A stretch of 64,000 bases of DNA, taken from Roseococcus suduntuyensis. Lineage in GTDB: Bacteria; Pseudomonadota; Alphaproteobacteria; Acetobacterales; Acetobacteraceae. A program made the position numbers and the translations under genes. The stretch lies in assembly GCF_014196305.1 (NCBI RefSeq), contig NZ_JACIDJ010000002.1:62001-126000 (forward strand), given 5' to 3'. Positions 1-7,913 of this stretch are shown piece after piece (positions within the stretch are counted from its first letter, which is position 1; the number at the start of each line of letters is the position of its first letter). The notes under the pieces were generated by a model, which was not told the origin of the DNA, made no database searches, and saw only the letters and a program-made list of their open reading frames with translations.

Positions 1-3
1 GAG

Positions 4-918
4 GTGCTGGTCTCCAGCGGCGCCGAGGCGCTCAACCGCGAGCACGCGCCGCCGCCCGTCCAGGTCGAAGCGCCACGCCGCGAGACCCCCGCCTGGGCGC
101 GCCTTCCGGCCAGCCTGCCGCCGCCGCCCCGCGTGCCACTGGGCCCGCTGCTGCGGACGCGCGCGCGCATCGTGGACGCGCTGATGCTGCGCGAGGCGCG
201 GACGCAGTTCACCCACAGCCGGCTGGGCTATGCCTGGTCCCTGTTCGAGCCCATCACCCACGTCTTCATCCTGTTCGTCGCCATCGGCCTCATGGGCGGG
301 GGCCGGGCACCCATCGGCGACAGCCTGCCCGTCTTCTACATGACGGGCGTGCTGCCCTACCTCTTCTTCTGCCATGTCACCGAACGCGGCATGCACATGG
401 CGCGCGACAGCCGGGTGCTGCTCTCGGTGCCGGTGGTGACGCTGGGCGACATCGCGGCCGCGCGCCTACTGCTGCGCGCGGCCACCGATGTGGTGGTCTT
501 CCTCGTGACGCTCACGGCCTTCATCGCCATGGGCTTCGCGCAGCTGCCGGATGATCCGCTCTCGCTGCTCGCGGCCTATGTGGTGCTGTTCCTGCTGGCC
601 AGCGGCATCGCGCTGGCGAACATGGTGCTGAGCGAGTTGAGCGAGCTGCCTGAACGGGTCTGGACCGTCTCGCTGCGCGGCCTCTACTTCATCTCGGGCA
701 TCTTCTACCACCCGAACATGATGCCGGCCGGCATCCGCGAATGGGCTCTGTGGAACCCGCTGCTCCACGCGCTCGAATGGGTGCGGCAGGCCTATTATCC
801 GCTGTATGTCTCGCCCTATCTCGACACCGGCTACCTGCTGCGCTGGTCGCTGGCGTCCATGCTGCTGGGCGGGCTGCTGGTGGCGGCCTTCCACCGACGG
901 CTGCGGGGGGCGACATGA
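4..918 (+). CDS. kpsM: Capsular polysaccharide ABC transporter permease (KpsM/Wzm type)
   Basis: Inner-membrane permease of an ABC-2-type exporter that moves a lipid-linked capsular polysaccharide across the inner membrane. From about residue 50 the protein follows the family pattern: an amphipathic stretch with LREARTQF and SRLGYAWSLFEP, then about six hydrophobic segments starting near residues 82, 110, 160 and 188 and ending at the C-terminus. The first 50 residues are Pro/Ala-rich and lie outside the usual domain. The frame is open to the window edge, so the GTG at base 4 may not be the real start and the gene may be cut. Its stop overlaps the ATPase start as ATGA, and the KpsE-like gene follows, which is classical group-2 capsule export order. 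Confident for family; the polysaccharide is unknown. Confidence 0.85.
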   Translation: MLVSSGAEALNREHAPPPVQVEAPRRETPAWARLPASLPPPPRVPLGPLLRTRARIVDALMLREARTQFTHSRLGYAWSLFEPITHVFILFVAIGLMGGGRAPIGDSLPVFYMTGVLPYLFFCHVTERGMHMARDSRVLLSVPVVTLGDIAAARLLLRAATDVVVFLVTLTAFIAMGFAQLPDDPLSLLAAYVVLFLLASGIALANMVLSELSELPERVWTVSLRGLYFISGIFYHPNMMPAGIREWALWNPLLHALEWVRQAYYPLYVSPYLDTGYLLRWSLASMLLGGLLVAAFHRRLRGAT

Positions 919-1583
919 TCGTGCTGGACGGCGTCAGCAAGGCCTACCGGGCGCGCGACGGCAGCCGCAAGCCCATCCTGCGCGATGTCAGCCTCGCCTT
1001 TCCGCCCGGACGCAATGTCGGCATCCTGGGCGGCAACGGGGCGGGCAAGTCCACCCTGCTGCGCCTGATCGCGGGCAGCGAGGCGCCCGATGCCGGGCGG
1101 ATCGAGCGCCGCTGCCGCGTCTCCTTCAGCATGGGCTTCTCGGGCACCTTCCATGGCGGGCTGTCGGGGCGGGAGAACCTGCTCTTCCTCTCCCGCCTCT
1201 ACGGTGCATCCCCGCGGGAGGTGCTGGACTTCGTGGCCGATTTCGCGGAACTCGGCCCTTGGCTGGACATGCCGATCGAGACCTACTCCTCCGGCATGGT
1301 CGCCAAGCTCGCCTTCGGGCTGTCGCTCGCCATCGATTTCGACGTCTATCTGGTGGACGAGATCACGGAGGTGGGCGATGCGCGCTTCCGCGCCAAGTCC
1401 TCCCAGGCCTTCCGCGAGCGGCTGACGCGCTCCTCGCTCATTCTCGTCTCGCACAGCAGCGCCACCATCCGCGCGCTGTGCGATTGCTGCGCCATTCTGG
1501 ATGGCGGTTCCCTCACCCCCTATGACACGGTGGACGAGGCCATGGCCGCCTATGCGGCGTTGATGGGGGTCTCCCATGCTTGA
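915..1583 (+). CDS. kpsT: Capsular polysaccharide ABC transporter ATP-binding protein (KpsT type)
   Basis: ATPase subunit (222 aa) that powers the permease encoded just upstream. Walker A GGNGAGKST is at residues 39-47, the degenerate KpsT-style signature YSSGM at 124-128, Walker B ending VDE at 147-149 and the switch His in LVSHSS at 180. The short length and absence of a C-terminal carbohydrate-binding extension fit KpsT/CtrD rather than the longer O-antigen Wzt. The ATG at 915 overlaps the permease stop by four bases (ATGA), and the downstream gene starts eight bases before this one ends, so the three are translationally coupled. Family call is secure; the exported glycan cannot be told from sequence. 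Confidence 0.92.
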   Translation: MIVLDGVSKAYRARDGSRKPILRDVSLAFPPGRNVGILGGNGAGKSTLLRLIAGSEAPDAGRIERRCRVSFSMGFSGTFHGGLSGRENLLFLSRLYGASPREVLDFVADFAELGPWLDMPIETYSSGMVAKLAFGLSLAIDFDVYLVDEITEVGDARFRAKSSQAFRERLTRSSLILVSHSSATIRALCDCCAILDGGSLTPYDTVDEAMAAYAALMGVSHA

Positions 1584-2760
1584 GGAACGCGCACGCACCC
1601 CGGCCCGGCGCGAGGCGGCGGCACCGCCCGCGCCCGCGGCGCCACCGCCGCTCGCCGTGCCCTCCCTGGGGCGCCCCCGGAAGCGTGGCGGCACGCGCTG
1701 GTGGCTGCTGGCGGCGCTGGCGGGCTTCGTCGCCTATGCCGCCTACCTCTTCCTCTGGGCGTCGGATGTCTATGTCAGCGAGGTCCGCTTCGCCGTCCGG
1801 CAGGCCGACCAGCCGCGGGTGCAGGGGGCCATGCCCATGATGGGCACGCCCATGCTCGCCACCGTGACCGAGAGCAATGCCGTGGTGCAGTTCCTCCGCA
1901 GCCATGACGCCTTGCAGGCGCTGGAGGCGCGGCTCGACCTGCGGCGGATGTTCGGCGACACGTCCATAGACCCCCTGGCGCGCCTGCCGGCCAATGCCTC
2001 GCCCGAGCGGCTGCGGCGCTACCTCTCCAGCCAGCTCCGTCCCTATTTCGACCACACCAATGGCATCGTGGCGGTGGAGGCGCGCGCCTTCTCGGCCGAG
2101 GACGCCCTGGCCCTGGCCCAGGCCACCCGCGCCCTGGCGGAGGAACTGGTGAACCGCATGTCGCTTGCCGCCCGGCGCGGCCTGCTGGACGCGGTGGAGG
2201 CGGAGGTGGCCGAGGCCGAGACGCGCCTCGCCCGCGCCCGCGACGCGCTGCGCCGCTTCCGCGAGACCAATGAGGTGCTGGACCCCCGCCGCACCGCCGA
2301 GGCGAGCGACGAGCTGCGCGCCCGGCTGGAGGCCGAGATCACCCAGGAACGTGCGCGCCTCACCCAGTTGCGCCGCTTCACCGCCGACAACGCGCCCGCC
2401 ATCGTGCAGCTGCGCCAACGCATCGCCGCGCTGGAGGGGCAATTGCGCGAGATCGCGCAGCGCACCACCGGCCAGAACGCCGAAGCGCTGGCCGGTGCGC
2501 TGCGCGGCTATGAGACGCTGGAGACCGAATCCATGCTCGCCCTGCGATCCTATGAGGCCTTGCTGGGCTCGCTGGAGCGGGCGCGCAGCGATGCGAGCCG
2601 CCAGCAGCTCTACCTGGCCGAGGTGGTGCGGCCCACCCTGCCCCGCTCCGCCGCCTATCCGCGCCGGCTGGAGCATCTGGGCACGGCGGCGGCCCTGGCC
2701 CTGCTGGGCGCGCTGCTGGGCCTGCTGCTGGCCCGCACCGTCCGCGACCACATGCACTGA
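1576..2760 (+). CDS. kpsE: Capsule polysaccharide export inner-membrane protein, KpsE/BexC/CtrB family
   Basis: Polysaccharide copolymerase-type protein (394 aa) expected to link the inner-membrane exporter to the outer-membrane channel. A Pro/Ala-rich cytoplasmic N-terminus is followed by one membrane span at about residues 42-62, then the family hallmark SDVYVSEVRFAVR. A long periplasmic domain rich in Ala/Glu/Arg heptads (about 190-330) is probably coiled coil, and a second membrane span lies near the C-terminus with LLGALLGLLLAR. This is the usual KpsE architecture and length. The ATG lies inside the end of the ATPase gene. Only five bases separate its stop from the next gene, so the sulfotransferase-like gene is probably co-transcribed. 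Confidence 0.88.
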   Translation: MLEERARTPARREAAAPPAPAAPPPLAVPSLGRPRKRGGTRWWLLAALAGFVAYAAYLFLWASDVYVSEVRFAVRQADQPRVQGAMPMMGTPMLATVTESNAVVQFLRSHDALQALEARLDLRRMFGDTSIDPLARLPANASPERLRRYLSSQLRPYFDHTNGIVAVEARAFSAEDALALAQATRALAEELVNRMSLAARRGLLDAVEAEVAEAETRLARARDALRRFRETNEVLDPRRTAEASDELRARLEAEITQERARLTQLRRFTADNAPAIVQLRQRIAALEGQLREIAQRTTGQNAEALAGALRGYETLETESMLALRSYEALLGSLERARSDASRQQLYLAEVVRPTLPRSAAYPRRLEHLGTAAALALLGALLGLLLARTVRDHMH

Positions 2761-2765
2761 CGCCT

Positions 2766-4631
2766 GTGCAGACCCACAGCCCCACCTATCTGGCGCTGCT
2801 CAACGAGGCCGCCGCCCATGCGGCGGGCCTGGCCGACCTCGAACTGCCCCCGCACGAGATGGCGGGCTTCATGGCGGCGGCGCGGCTGGCGGATGCGCGG
2901 CTCCGCGAAGCCGGCGCGGAGGGCCTCGCCTCCGCCCTCGCGCCGGTGATCGCCCAGGTTGCGGCGGCCGGGGACGATGCCGCGGGCGAAGCGGCGCTGG
3001 GCGACTGGCTGGCGCTGCTGGCGGCGCATCGCCCTGGGCTGCCCGCGCCCCTGGTGTTCTATGGCTACCTGCCGCTGCGCCGCGCGGTGGCCCGCCTCGC
3101 CGAGGCGCTGGGCACGCCGGAGGCGGCGCGGGGCCTGGCCGAGGCCCTGGTCGCGCTGGGCCGCGCCCTGCCTGACCTGCCACAGGCGCCTCTGATCCTC
3201 CCGCATCTCGACCACATCGCGTCCCATGGCGGGCCCGGGCGCGCGGAGATGCTGGAAGGCGCCCTGCCCACCGCCCCGGCGCTGACCGTGGCGACCAGCC
3301 TCAGCCATGTGGCCTCCGTGCTGGAAGCGGGCCAGCAGGCCCCGCCCGCCCCGCGCGAGGCCGGCGAGGCGGGGCTGCAGACCGGCGCTTTCCAGGCGGC
3401 CAACGGCTTGGCCAGCCCCCGCTGGCAGCGCGTGCTGCACGCCCACATCATGAAATGCGCCGGCACCTCGCTGAACAGCTGGCTCGACATGCTGGCGGGT
3501 GACCAGCGGCGCTGGGACGGGTTGATGCAGAACACCCTGCTTCGCACCCGCACCGTTTTCCTGTCTGCGGCCGTGGTGCATGGGCACCGCAACCTGATCG
3601 CACATGCCCCCCCCGGCACGCTGCGACTGACCGTGCTGCGCGAACCGATGGCACGGCTTGTGTCCCAAATCTCCGACTGGCGGCGGCTCGATGACGCGGA
3701 CACGCGCCATGGACCGGCCGACCTGCATGAAATGGTGAGCGATACCCGGCGCCTGCCGCTCAAGGACTTCTTCGTGCGGCACAGGCGCAGCCCCTACCGG
3801 CATTACGTGGACAACACGATGACGCGGATCCTCGCCTCCAGTCGGCTCGACAAGGCCTTCTGCGAGACGGCCGACCCCTCGTTGCTGCTGGGCGCCGCGC
3901 TGGCCTGCCTTGAGGAAGACGTCGAGGTGGTGGGCCTCACCGAGGAGCTGGACCTGACGCGCAATGCCATCGCCGAACACCTTGGCCTGCCGCCGGTCGC
4001 GGCCTTCCCCCGGCTGAACGACAGCGCCTCGGACCGCGTCCGGGCCATCGAGACCGGTCAGGCCGCGCAGGAGCTGGCGGCGATGACCCGCTTCGACGCC
4101 CAGCTCCATGCCCGTGCCGTGGAGCTCTTCGAGGCCCGCCACCGCGCCACCGCCCAGGCCTGGACGGACGAGGCCTTCGAGGCGCGCGACGCCGCCGCCA
4201 CCACCGCCCTGCTGCGTGGTGACTTCGACGGCGAGGCGATGTGCTTCAGCGTGCGCGGCCCGCTCATCGGCCGCGGCTTCCACCCGCGCGACGGCGGGGG
4301 CACGCCCTTCCGGTCCCTGTGGTCCGGCCCAGGGCCCCGGCTGCTGCTCTACATGCCGGTGCCGCCCGGCATGCCGATCGAACTGCTGGTCTGGGTGCGC
4401 GGCTATGCCGACCCGTCGCTGCGGGGGCGCCTCGCGGTGCTGGTGGATGGCGCACCCGCTCCGCACCTCTTCGAGCCGTTGCGCGGCCATGCCGAGCGCC
4501 TGGTCATCCCGTGCCGCCCGAGCCGTCCCTTCGTGCGGCTCGAGCTCGACACGGGCGAGACCGTCCCGCACCCGAACGATCCCCGCCCGCGCGGCATCGC
4601 CTTCGACACCTATGGGTGGCGGACGGCCTGA
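2766..4631 (+). CDS. Large protein with sulfotransferase-like core, capsule operon
   Basis: A 621-residue protein beginning at a GTG five bases after the kpsE-like gene. Residues 1-200 are Ala/Leu-rich and unrecognised. The centre resembles the Sulfotransfer_2 / heparan-sulfate 2-O-sulfotransferase style of PAPS enzymes: HIMKCAGTSL at residues 227-236 looks like the 5-prime-phosphosulfate loop (normally PK.AGTT), VHGHRNL follows, and VLREPMARLVSQ around 290-302 resembles the 3-prime-phosphate-binding RxPxxRxxS motif. The last 150 residues look beta-rich and may be a separate domain. The likely role is sulfation or another tailoring step on the exported polysaccharide, inferred from motif plus position. 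No signal peptide is seen, so it should act in the cytoplasm. It could instead be an unrelated P-loop-like enzyme. Confidence 0.6.
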   Translation: MQTHSPTYLALLNEAAAHAAGLADLELPPHEMAGFMAAARLADARLREAGAEGLASALAPVIAQVAAAGDDAAGEAALGDWLALLAAHRPGLPAPLVFYGYLPLRRAVARLAEALGTPEAARGLAEALVALGRALPDLPQAPLILPHLDHIASHGGPGRAEMLEGALPTAPALTVATSLSHVASVLEAGQQAPPAPREAGEAGLQTGAFQAANGLASPRWQRVLHAHIMKCAGTSLNSWLDMLAGDQRRWDGLMQNTLLRTRTVFLSAAVVHGHRNLIAHAPPGTLRLTVLREPMARLVSQISDWRRLDDADTRHGPADLHEMVSDTRRLPLKDFFVRHRRSPYRHYVDNTMTRILASSRLDKAFCETADPSLLLGAALACLEEDVEVVGLTEELDLTRNAIAEHLGLPPVAAFPRLNDSASDRVRAIETGQAAQELAAMTRFDAQLHARAVELFEARHRATAQAWTDEAFEARDAAATTALLRGDFDGEAMCFSVRGPLIGRGFHPRDGGGTPFRSLWSGPGPRLLLYMPVPPGMPIELLVWVRGYADPSLRGRLAVLVDGAPAPHLFEPLRGHAERLVIPCRPSRPFVRLELDTGETVPHPNDPRPRGIAFDTYGWRTA

Positions 4632-4637
4632 CCGCCC

Positions 4638-4967
4638 TCAGCCCGCCGTCGCCGCGGCTCCGATGGTCTGCAGCACCTCGAAGCCCTCGAACTGGGGCGG
4701 GCCGATGGTGGTGGGCTTGGAACCCCCGGCCCCGGCATGGGCGCGGCGGAACTGCTCCGAGCGCGTCCAGCCCTCGAAGGCCTCGCGCGAGGCCCAGAGG
4801 GTGAAGGAGGAATAGAGCACATGGTCCTCCGCCGCCGGCCCGCGCAGCAAATGGAAGGTCCTGAAGCCGTCCACCTCGTGCAGGTGGCTCTCGCGGTTGA
4901 GCCACATGGCCTCGAACTCGGCGGTGTGGTCCGGGATCACCCGGAAGCGGTTGCAGGCGACATACAT
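4638..4967 (-). CDS. Antibiotic-biosynthesis-monooxygenase-domain protein, IsdG/HmoB-like
   Basis: Small (109 aa) ferredoxin-like-fold protein of the ABM family. The N-terminal beta strand MYVACNRFRV, the WLNRESHL segment and the later SSFTLWASREAFEGWTRSEQFRRAH follow IsdG/HmoB-type heme-degrading monooxygenases, in which a Trp and a His sit in the haem pocket. The ATG at 4967 is preferred because GAGGAGAG precedes it at good spacing; a longer frame upstream reads into the neighbouring gene. It is the last gene of a minus-strand trio with the hydrolase 13 bases upstream and the nitroreductase before that, behind a Fur-box-like sequence. Haem-iron release is therefore likely, though ABM proteins also include quinol monooxygenases. 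Confidence 0.72.
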   Translation of the reverse strand: MYVACNRFRVIPDHTAEFEAMWLNRESHLHEVDGFRTFHLLRGPAAEDHVLYSSFTLWASREAFEGWTRSEQFRRAHAGAGGSKPTTIGPPQFEGFEVLQTIGAAATAG

Positions 4968-4980
4968 GGTCACTCTCTCC

Positions 4981-5940
4981 TCAGGATAGGCCACGCAGGA
5001 AGGCGGCGATGGCCGGGATGAGGCCGTGGGCCAGGGGCGCCGCGGCATCATTGTAGAGCGCGAGCTGCCCGGCCGGGTCGGCCGGTGCATCGCGCAGCAC
5101 GTGGTTCATATGGGGCAGGAACAGACTTTGCGCGGCGGGAAGAGCCCCCGCCAGCGCGTGTGCATCCGCCTGCCGCACCTGGATGTCCCGCCCGCCCTGC
5201 ACGATCAGCACGGGGAGTTGCACCCGGGCCAGCAGCTCAGGCGGGTCCAGGGCCAGGGCGGCACGCAGGTAGGGCTGGACCGAGGGCCGGAACAGCGGCG
5301 CGAGCACGGGCGGCACCTCGGCCACGCTCTCGCCCGCCTCCAGCCGGGCGAGGATGCCTAGCGCCACGGGCAGGGTGTCCGCGGGCAGCAGGGGCGTGAG
5401 CTGTTCGCGCAGGATCACGCCCAGCCTGCGCCCCGGTGCCGCGAGAAGCACGAGGCCGCGCATGGCGTCCGGCGCCGGGGGCTGGGCCAGCAGCGCGCCG
5501 ATCAGCCCGCCCTCGCTGTGGCCGATGACCGCGACGGCGCCCACCCGCGGATGGGCGGCGAAGCGGGCCAGCCACAGGCCGGCATCGCGTGCATAGGTTT
5601 CGGGCCTGAGCGCGGCCTCGTCCGGGGCCGCGGCGGTGCTCTCGCCGACGCCACGCTTGTCCACGCGCAGCGTCGCGATGCCCTGGACGGCCAGGTCCTC
5701 GGCCAGGCGCCGCAGCGCCGCGTGGCGCATCTGGGGGGCGTCACCATCCCGCCCGCTGGGGCCGGAGCCGGCCAGCAGCAGCGCGCCAGGCACCCGCCCC
5801 TCGCCCGCCGGCAGCAGCAGGGTGCCGTGCAGCTCGCCACCCGGCGCTTCAAGCCGCCAGGGTTCAGCGGCGGCGGCGCCCGCCAGGCCCATGCCCAAGG
5901 CCGGCAGCGCGCGCCGGAGGATGCGACGCCTCATTCCCAT
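4981..5940 (-). CDS. Exported alpha/beta hydrolase
   Basis: Serine hydrolase of the alpha/beta fold (about 319 aa) with an Arg-rich N-terminus and hydrophobic stretch ending in AAAAEP, consistent with a signal peptide. The oxyanion region LLLAGSGPSGRDGD, the strand with RVDKRGVGES, the nucleophile elbow GHSEGG and late Asp/His candidates (GGRDIQV, PHMNHV) are all present in order. The substrate is unknown; the nearest general description is a dienelactone-hydrolase/prolyl-oligopeptidase-like esterase. Two starts are possible: ATG 5940, or ATG 5934, which forms a 4-base ATGA overlap with the nitroreductase stop. It lies in the middle of the trio downstream of the Fur-like box, so siderophore or haem-ligand ester hydrolysis is a speculation only. 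Confidence 0.75.
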   Translation of the reverse strand: MGMRRRILRRALPALGMGLAGAAAAEPWRLEAPGGELHGTLLLPAGEGRVPGALLLAGSGPSGRDGDAPQMRHAALRRLAEDLAVQGIATLRVDKRGVGESTAAAPDEAALRPETYARDAGLWLARFAAHPRVGAVAVIGHSEGGLIGALLAQPPAPDAMRGLVLLAAPGRRLGVILREQLTPLLPADTLPVALGILARLEAGESVAEVPPVLAPLFRPSVQPYLRAALALDPPELLARVQLPVLIVQGGRDIQVRQADAHALAGALPAAQSLFLPHMNHVLRDAPADPAGQLALYNDAAAPLAHGLIPAIAAFLRGLS

Positions 5941-6515
5941 GCCGACCAGAAAGCGGAGGGGTCCGGGCGCGGCATGGGTGCGACGGGGGCGGCCGGCGTG
6001 CCCGCATAGATCCAGCCCAGCAGCAGGTCGGCCTCGGCCAGGCCCAGGGCATGCTTGACCACCGTGTCCTCCAGCGCGCCGGAGGAGAGCCAGATGGCGC
6101 CATAGCCCTGGGCGTGCAGCGCGTTCATCAGGTTCATGACGCCGGCCGCCGCCGTCGCCTCCTGCTCCCACAGCGGAATGCGGTGGTTGTGCCGCAGCGC
6201 GGCCCCCGCGGCGATCACCAGGGGCGCGCGGAGCGGCTTGCGCGCCTCCAGCTCCAGCCGCTCGGGCGGGGTTTCGGGCACGCGGCGGGCGAGCGAGTCC
6301 GCCAGCACCTGGCCCCAACGGGCCCGCGCCTCACCCGCGATCATGCGGAAGCGCCAGGGGCGCAGCCCGCCATGGTCGGGGGCGCGCAAGGCCGCGGCCA
6401 CCGACAACTCCAGAGCCGCCGCATCGGGCGCGGGCGGGCGAAGCTGCGAGGGCGAGACGGAGGCGCGGCCGAGCAGCATGGCCAGCGCCGTGTTGGGGGG
6501 GTTGTGGTCGGGCAT
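5931..6515 (-). CDS. Nitroreductase family protein (YdjA-like)
   Basis: FMN-dependent oxidoreductase of the nitroreductase fold, 194 aa. Recognisable are the LRPPAP segment, APDHGGLRPWRFRMI (flavin-binding Arg and Pro/Trp), HNHRIPLWEQEATAAAGVMNLMNALHAQGYGAIW and the C-terminal LLGWIYAGTP, all close to YdjA-type enzymes. The ATG at 6515 is chosen because it has CGGAG six bases upstream and starts at the conserved part; an upstream ATG would place the operator-like sequence inside the gene. First gene of the minus-strand trio. Physiological substrate unknown; placement beside a Fur-like box suggests flavin-dependent reduction connected with iron release. Confidence 0.82.
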   Translation of the reverse strand: MPDHNPPNTALAMLLGRASVSPSQLRPPAPDAAALELSVAAALRAPDHGGLRPWRFRMIAGEARARWGQVLADSLARRVPETPPERLELEARKPLRAPLVIAAGAALRHNHRIPLWEQEATAAAGVMNLMNALHAQGYGAIWLSSGALEDTVVKHALGLAEADLLLGWIYAGTPAAPVAPMPRPDPSAFWSAWE

Positions 6516-6542
6516 GGGGGGCTCCGGGCTGGCTTCAATGTA

Positions 6543-6561
6543 ATTGCGACTCATTCTCATT
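6543..6561. promoter_or_regulatory. Fur-box-like operator in divergent intergenic region
   Basis: The 19 bases ATTGCGACTCATTCTCATT resemble the classical 19-bp Fur box; the right half CATTCTCATT is close to canonical and the left half is degenerate. The site sits in an AT-richer patch of an otherwise very GC-rich sequence, 27 bases before the nitroreductase start and 50 bases before the divergent gene at 6611, so it could control both. The IsdG-like enzyme in the left operon supports iron regulation. Binding is inferred by eye. Confidence 0.6.
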
Positions 6562-6610
6562 TAGCATAGGCTCCGGCCGCTCCGAAAGAGACAGCTTGAA
6601 GGAACGCCGC

Positions 6611-7084
6611 ATGTCCCACATCCCTCCCTGCCCGGACGGCCATGCCGACACCGACAGTCCCGTGCACGCGCTGGACATCCCCGCCCTGCTGGTGGTGGGC
6701 GCGATGCGTGCCTGGGTGGCGCCGCTGGTCAAGCCCGGCCACGAACACCCGAACTGGCGCGAGATCCTGCGCCTGGCCGGCGTGCCCGGCGAGGGCGCGC
6801 AGGGTTTCAACCGGCTGATGGAGGTGGTGGCCGGCCATGCCAGGCGCCTGATCGAGGTGCGCTGCTGCCACTGCCCCGCGCTTGGCGAGGATGAGGTCCA
6901 CATGCTCTCCCTGGTGGGCGCCTTGCAGCAGGGCGATGCCTTCGTGCCGGTGCGCATTCTCACGGACTGGCTGCCGCCGGGCCAGGTGACGCCGGCGCTG
7001 GCCAGCGCGCAGCGCTTCGCCGCCATCCTGGCCGCGCAGGGGCTGCGCCTGCCCGGCCCCGCCCGCCAGGCCCTGATGCACTGA
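6611..7084 (+). CDS. Conserved-looking Cys/His-rich protein of unknown function, iron-linked locus
   Basis: A 157-residue soluble protein I do not recognise. The ATG at 6611 has AAGGA seven bases upstream. Visible features are a His/Cys-containing N-terminus (MSHIPPCPDGHAD), a middle segment with VRCCHCPALGEDE, which could coordinate metal, and a helical C-terminus. It has no signal peptide or membrane span. The gene is divergent from the nitroreductase-hydrolase-IsdG-like trio and shares its Fur-box-like site, so a role in iron or haem handling is a reasonable inference from context only. It is the sole gene on its side before an unrelated SDR with its own ribosome-binding site. Confidence 0.6.
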   Translation: MSHIPPCPDGHADTDSPVHALDIPALLVVGAMRAWVAPLVKPGHEHPNWREILRLAGVPGEGAQGFNRLMEVVAGHARRLIEVRCCHCPALGEDEVHMLSLVGALQQGDAFVPVRILTDWLPPGQVTPALASAQRFAAILAAQGLRLPGPARQALMH

Positions 7085-7153
7085 CAGGCCGGGGCTGGCG
7101 CCCGCCGCCTGCCCATGGCTGCATGGCACCCCAACGGAATCAGGAGGATGCCA

Positions 7154-7900
7154 ATGTCCGGAACCCGCAAGACCGCCCTCATCACCGGCGCCGGTCGCAA
7201 TATCGGCCGGGCCGTGGCGCTCGGCCTGGCGCAGGATGGCTTCGACGTGGTCATCAACGGCTCCCGCGACCGCGCGGCCTGTGAGGCCGTGGCGGAGGAA
7301 GCGCGCGCCCATGGCGTGCGCGCCGAGGTCGTGATGGGCGATGTGGGCAGCGCCCCCGAATGCGCGCGCATCGCGGCCGAGGCCATGGTGCTGTCAGGCG
7401 GCGTGGATGTGCTGGTCAACAACGCCGCCCTGCGCCCCGCCAAGCCCTTCCTGGAAATGAGCGAGGAGGAATGGCGCCGCGTCATCGCCGTGGACATGGA
7501 TGCGGCGGTGTGGCTGTCGCGCGCCTGCCTGCCCGGCATGCTGGAACGCGGCTGGGGGCGCATCGTGAACTTCGCCGGCATGAACGCTATCCATGGCTAT
7601 GCCGGGCGGGCGCCCGTCTCGGTGGCCAAGCATGGGGTCTGGGGGCTGACGAAGGCGCTGGCGAAGGAATTCGGGCCGCACGGCGTCACGGTGAACGCCA
7701 TCTCCCCTGGCCCGATCGCGGCCGATGACCCGGCCTCCGGCGAGGGCGCGGCCTACCGCGCCGCGGCCGTGGCGAAGGTGCCGGTGGGACGCGAGGGCAC
7801 GCCCGCCGAGGTGGCCGCCGTGCTGCGGCTTCTGGTGGCGCCGGGCGGCGCCTATGTGAACGGGCAGATGCTGCAGGTGAATGGCGGGGCGCAGACCTGA
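7154..7900 (+). CDS. Short-chain dehydrogenase/reductase with atypical active site
   Basis: Rossmann-fold SDR of 248 aa. TGAGRNIG at residues 11-18 binds the nucleotide and NNAA at 89-92 is intact, as are the PGPI segment and the C-terminal GQMLQVNGG. The catalytic area is abnormal: where YxxxK is expected the sequence is VSVAK, so position 155 is Val while Lys159 remains, and the Ser about 13 residues earlier is Gly142. Either the protein uses another residue (Tyr149 is near) or it is not a classical oxidoreductase. The ATG at 7154 is preferred to 7148 because AGGAGG ends six bases upstream. No operon partner: the next gene is convergent 13 bases away. Confidence 0.85.
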   Translation: MSGTRKTALITGAGRNIGRAVALGLAQDGFDVVINGSRDRAACEAVAEEARAHGVRAEVVMGDVGSAPECARIAAEAMVLSGGVDVLVNNAALRPAKPFLEMSEEEWRRVIAVDMDAAVWLSRACLPGMLERGWGRIVNFAGMNAIHGYAGRAPVSVAKHGVWGLTKALAKEFGPHGVTVNAISPGPIAADDPASGEGAAYRAAAVAKVPVGREGTPAEVAAVLRLLVAPGGAYVNGQMLQVNGGAQT

Positions 7901-7913
7901 TGGGTCCATGCCT

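Noticed and set aside
2655-4571. 638-codon minus-strand frame opposite the sulfotransferase-like gene
   Set aside because: No motif, Arg/Gly/His-rich composition and no Shine-Dalgarno; the plus-strand frame shows motifs and operon spacing.
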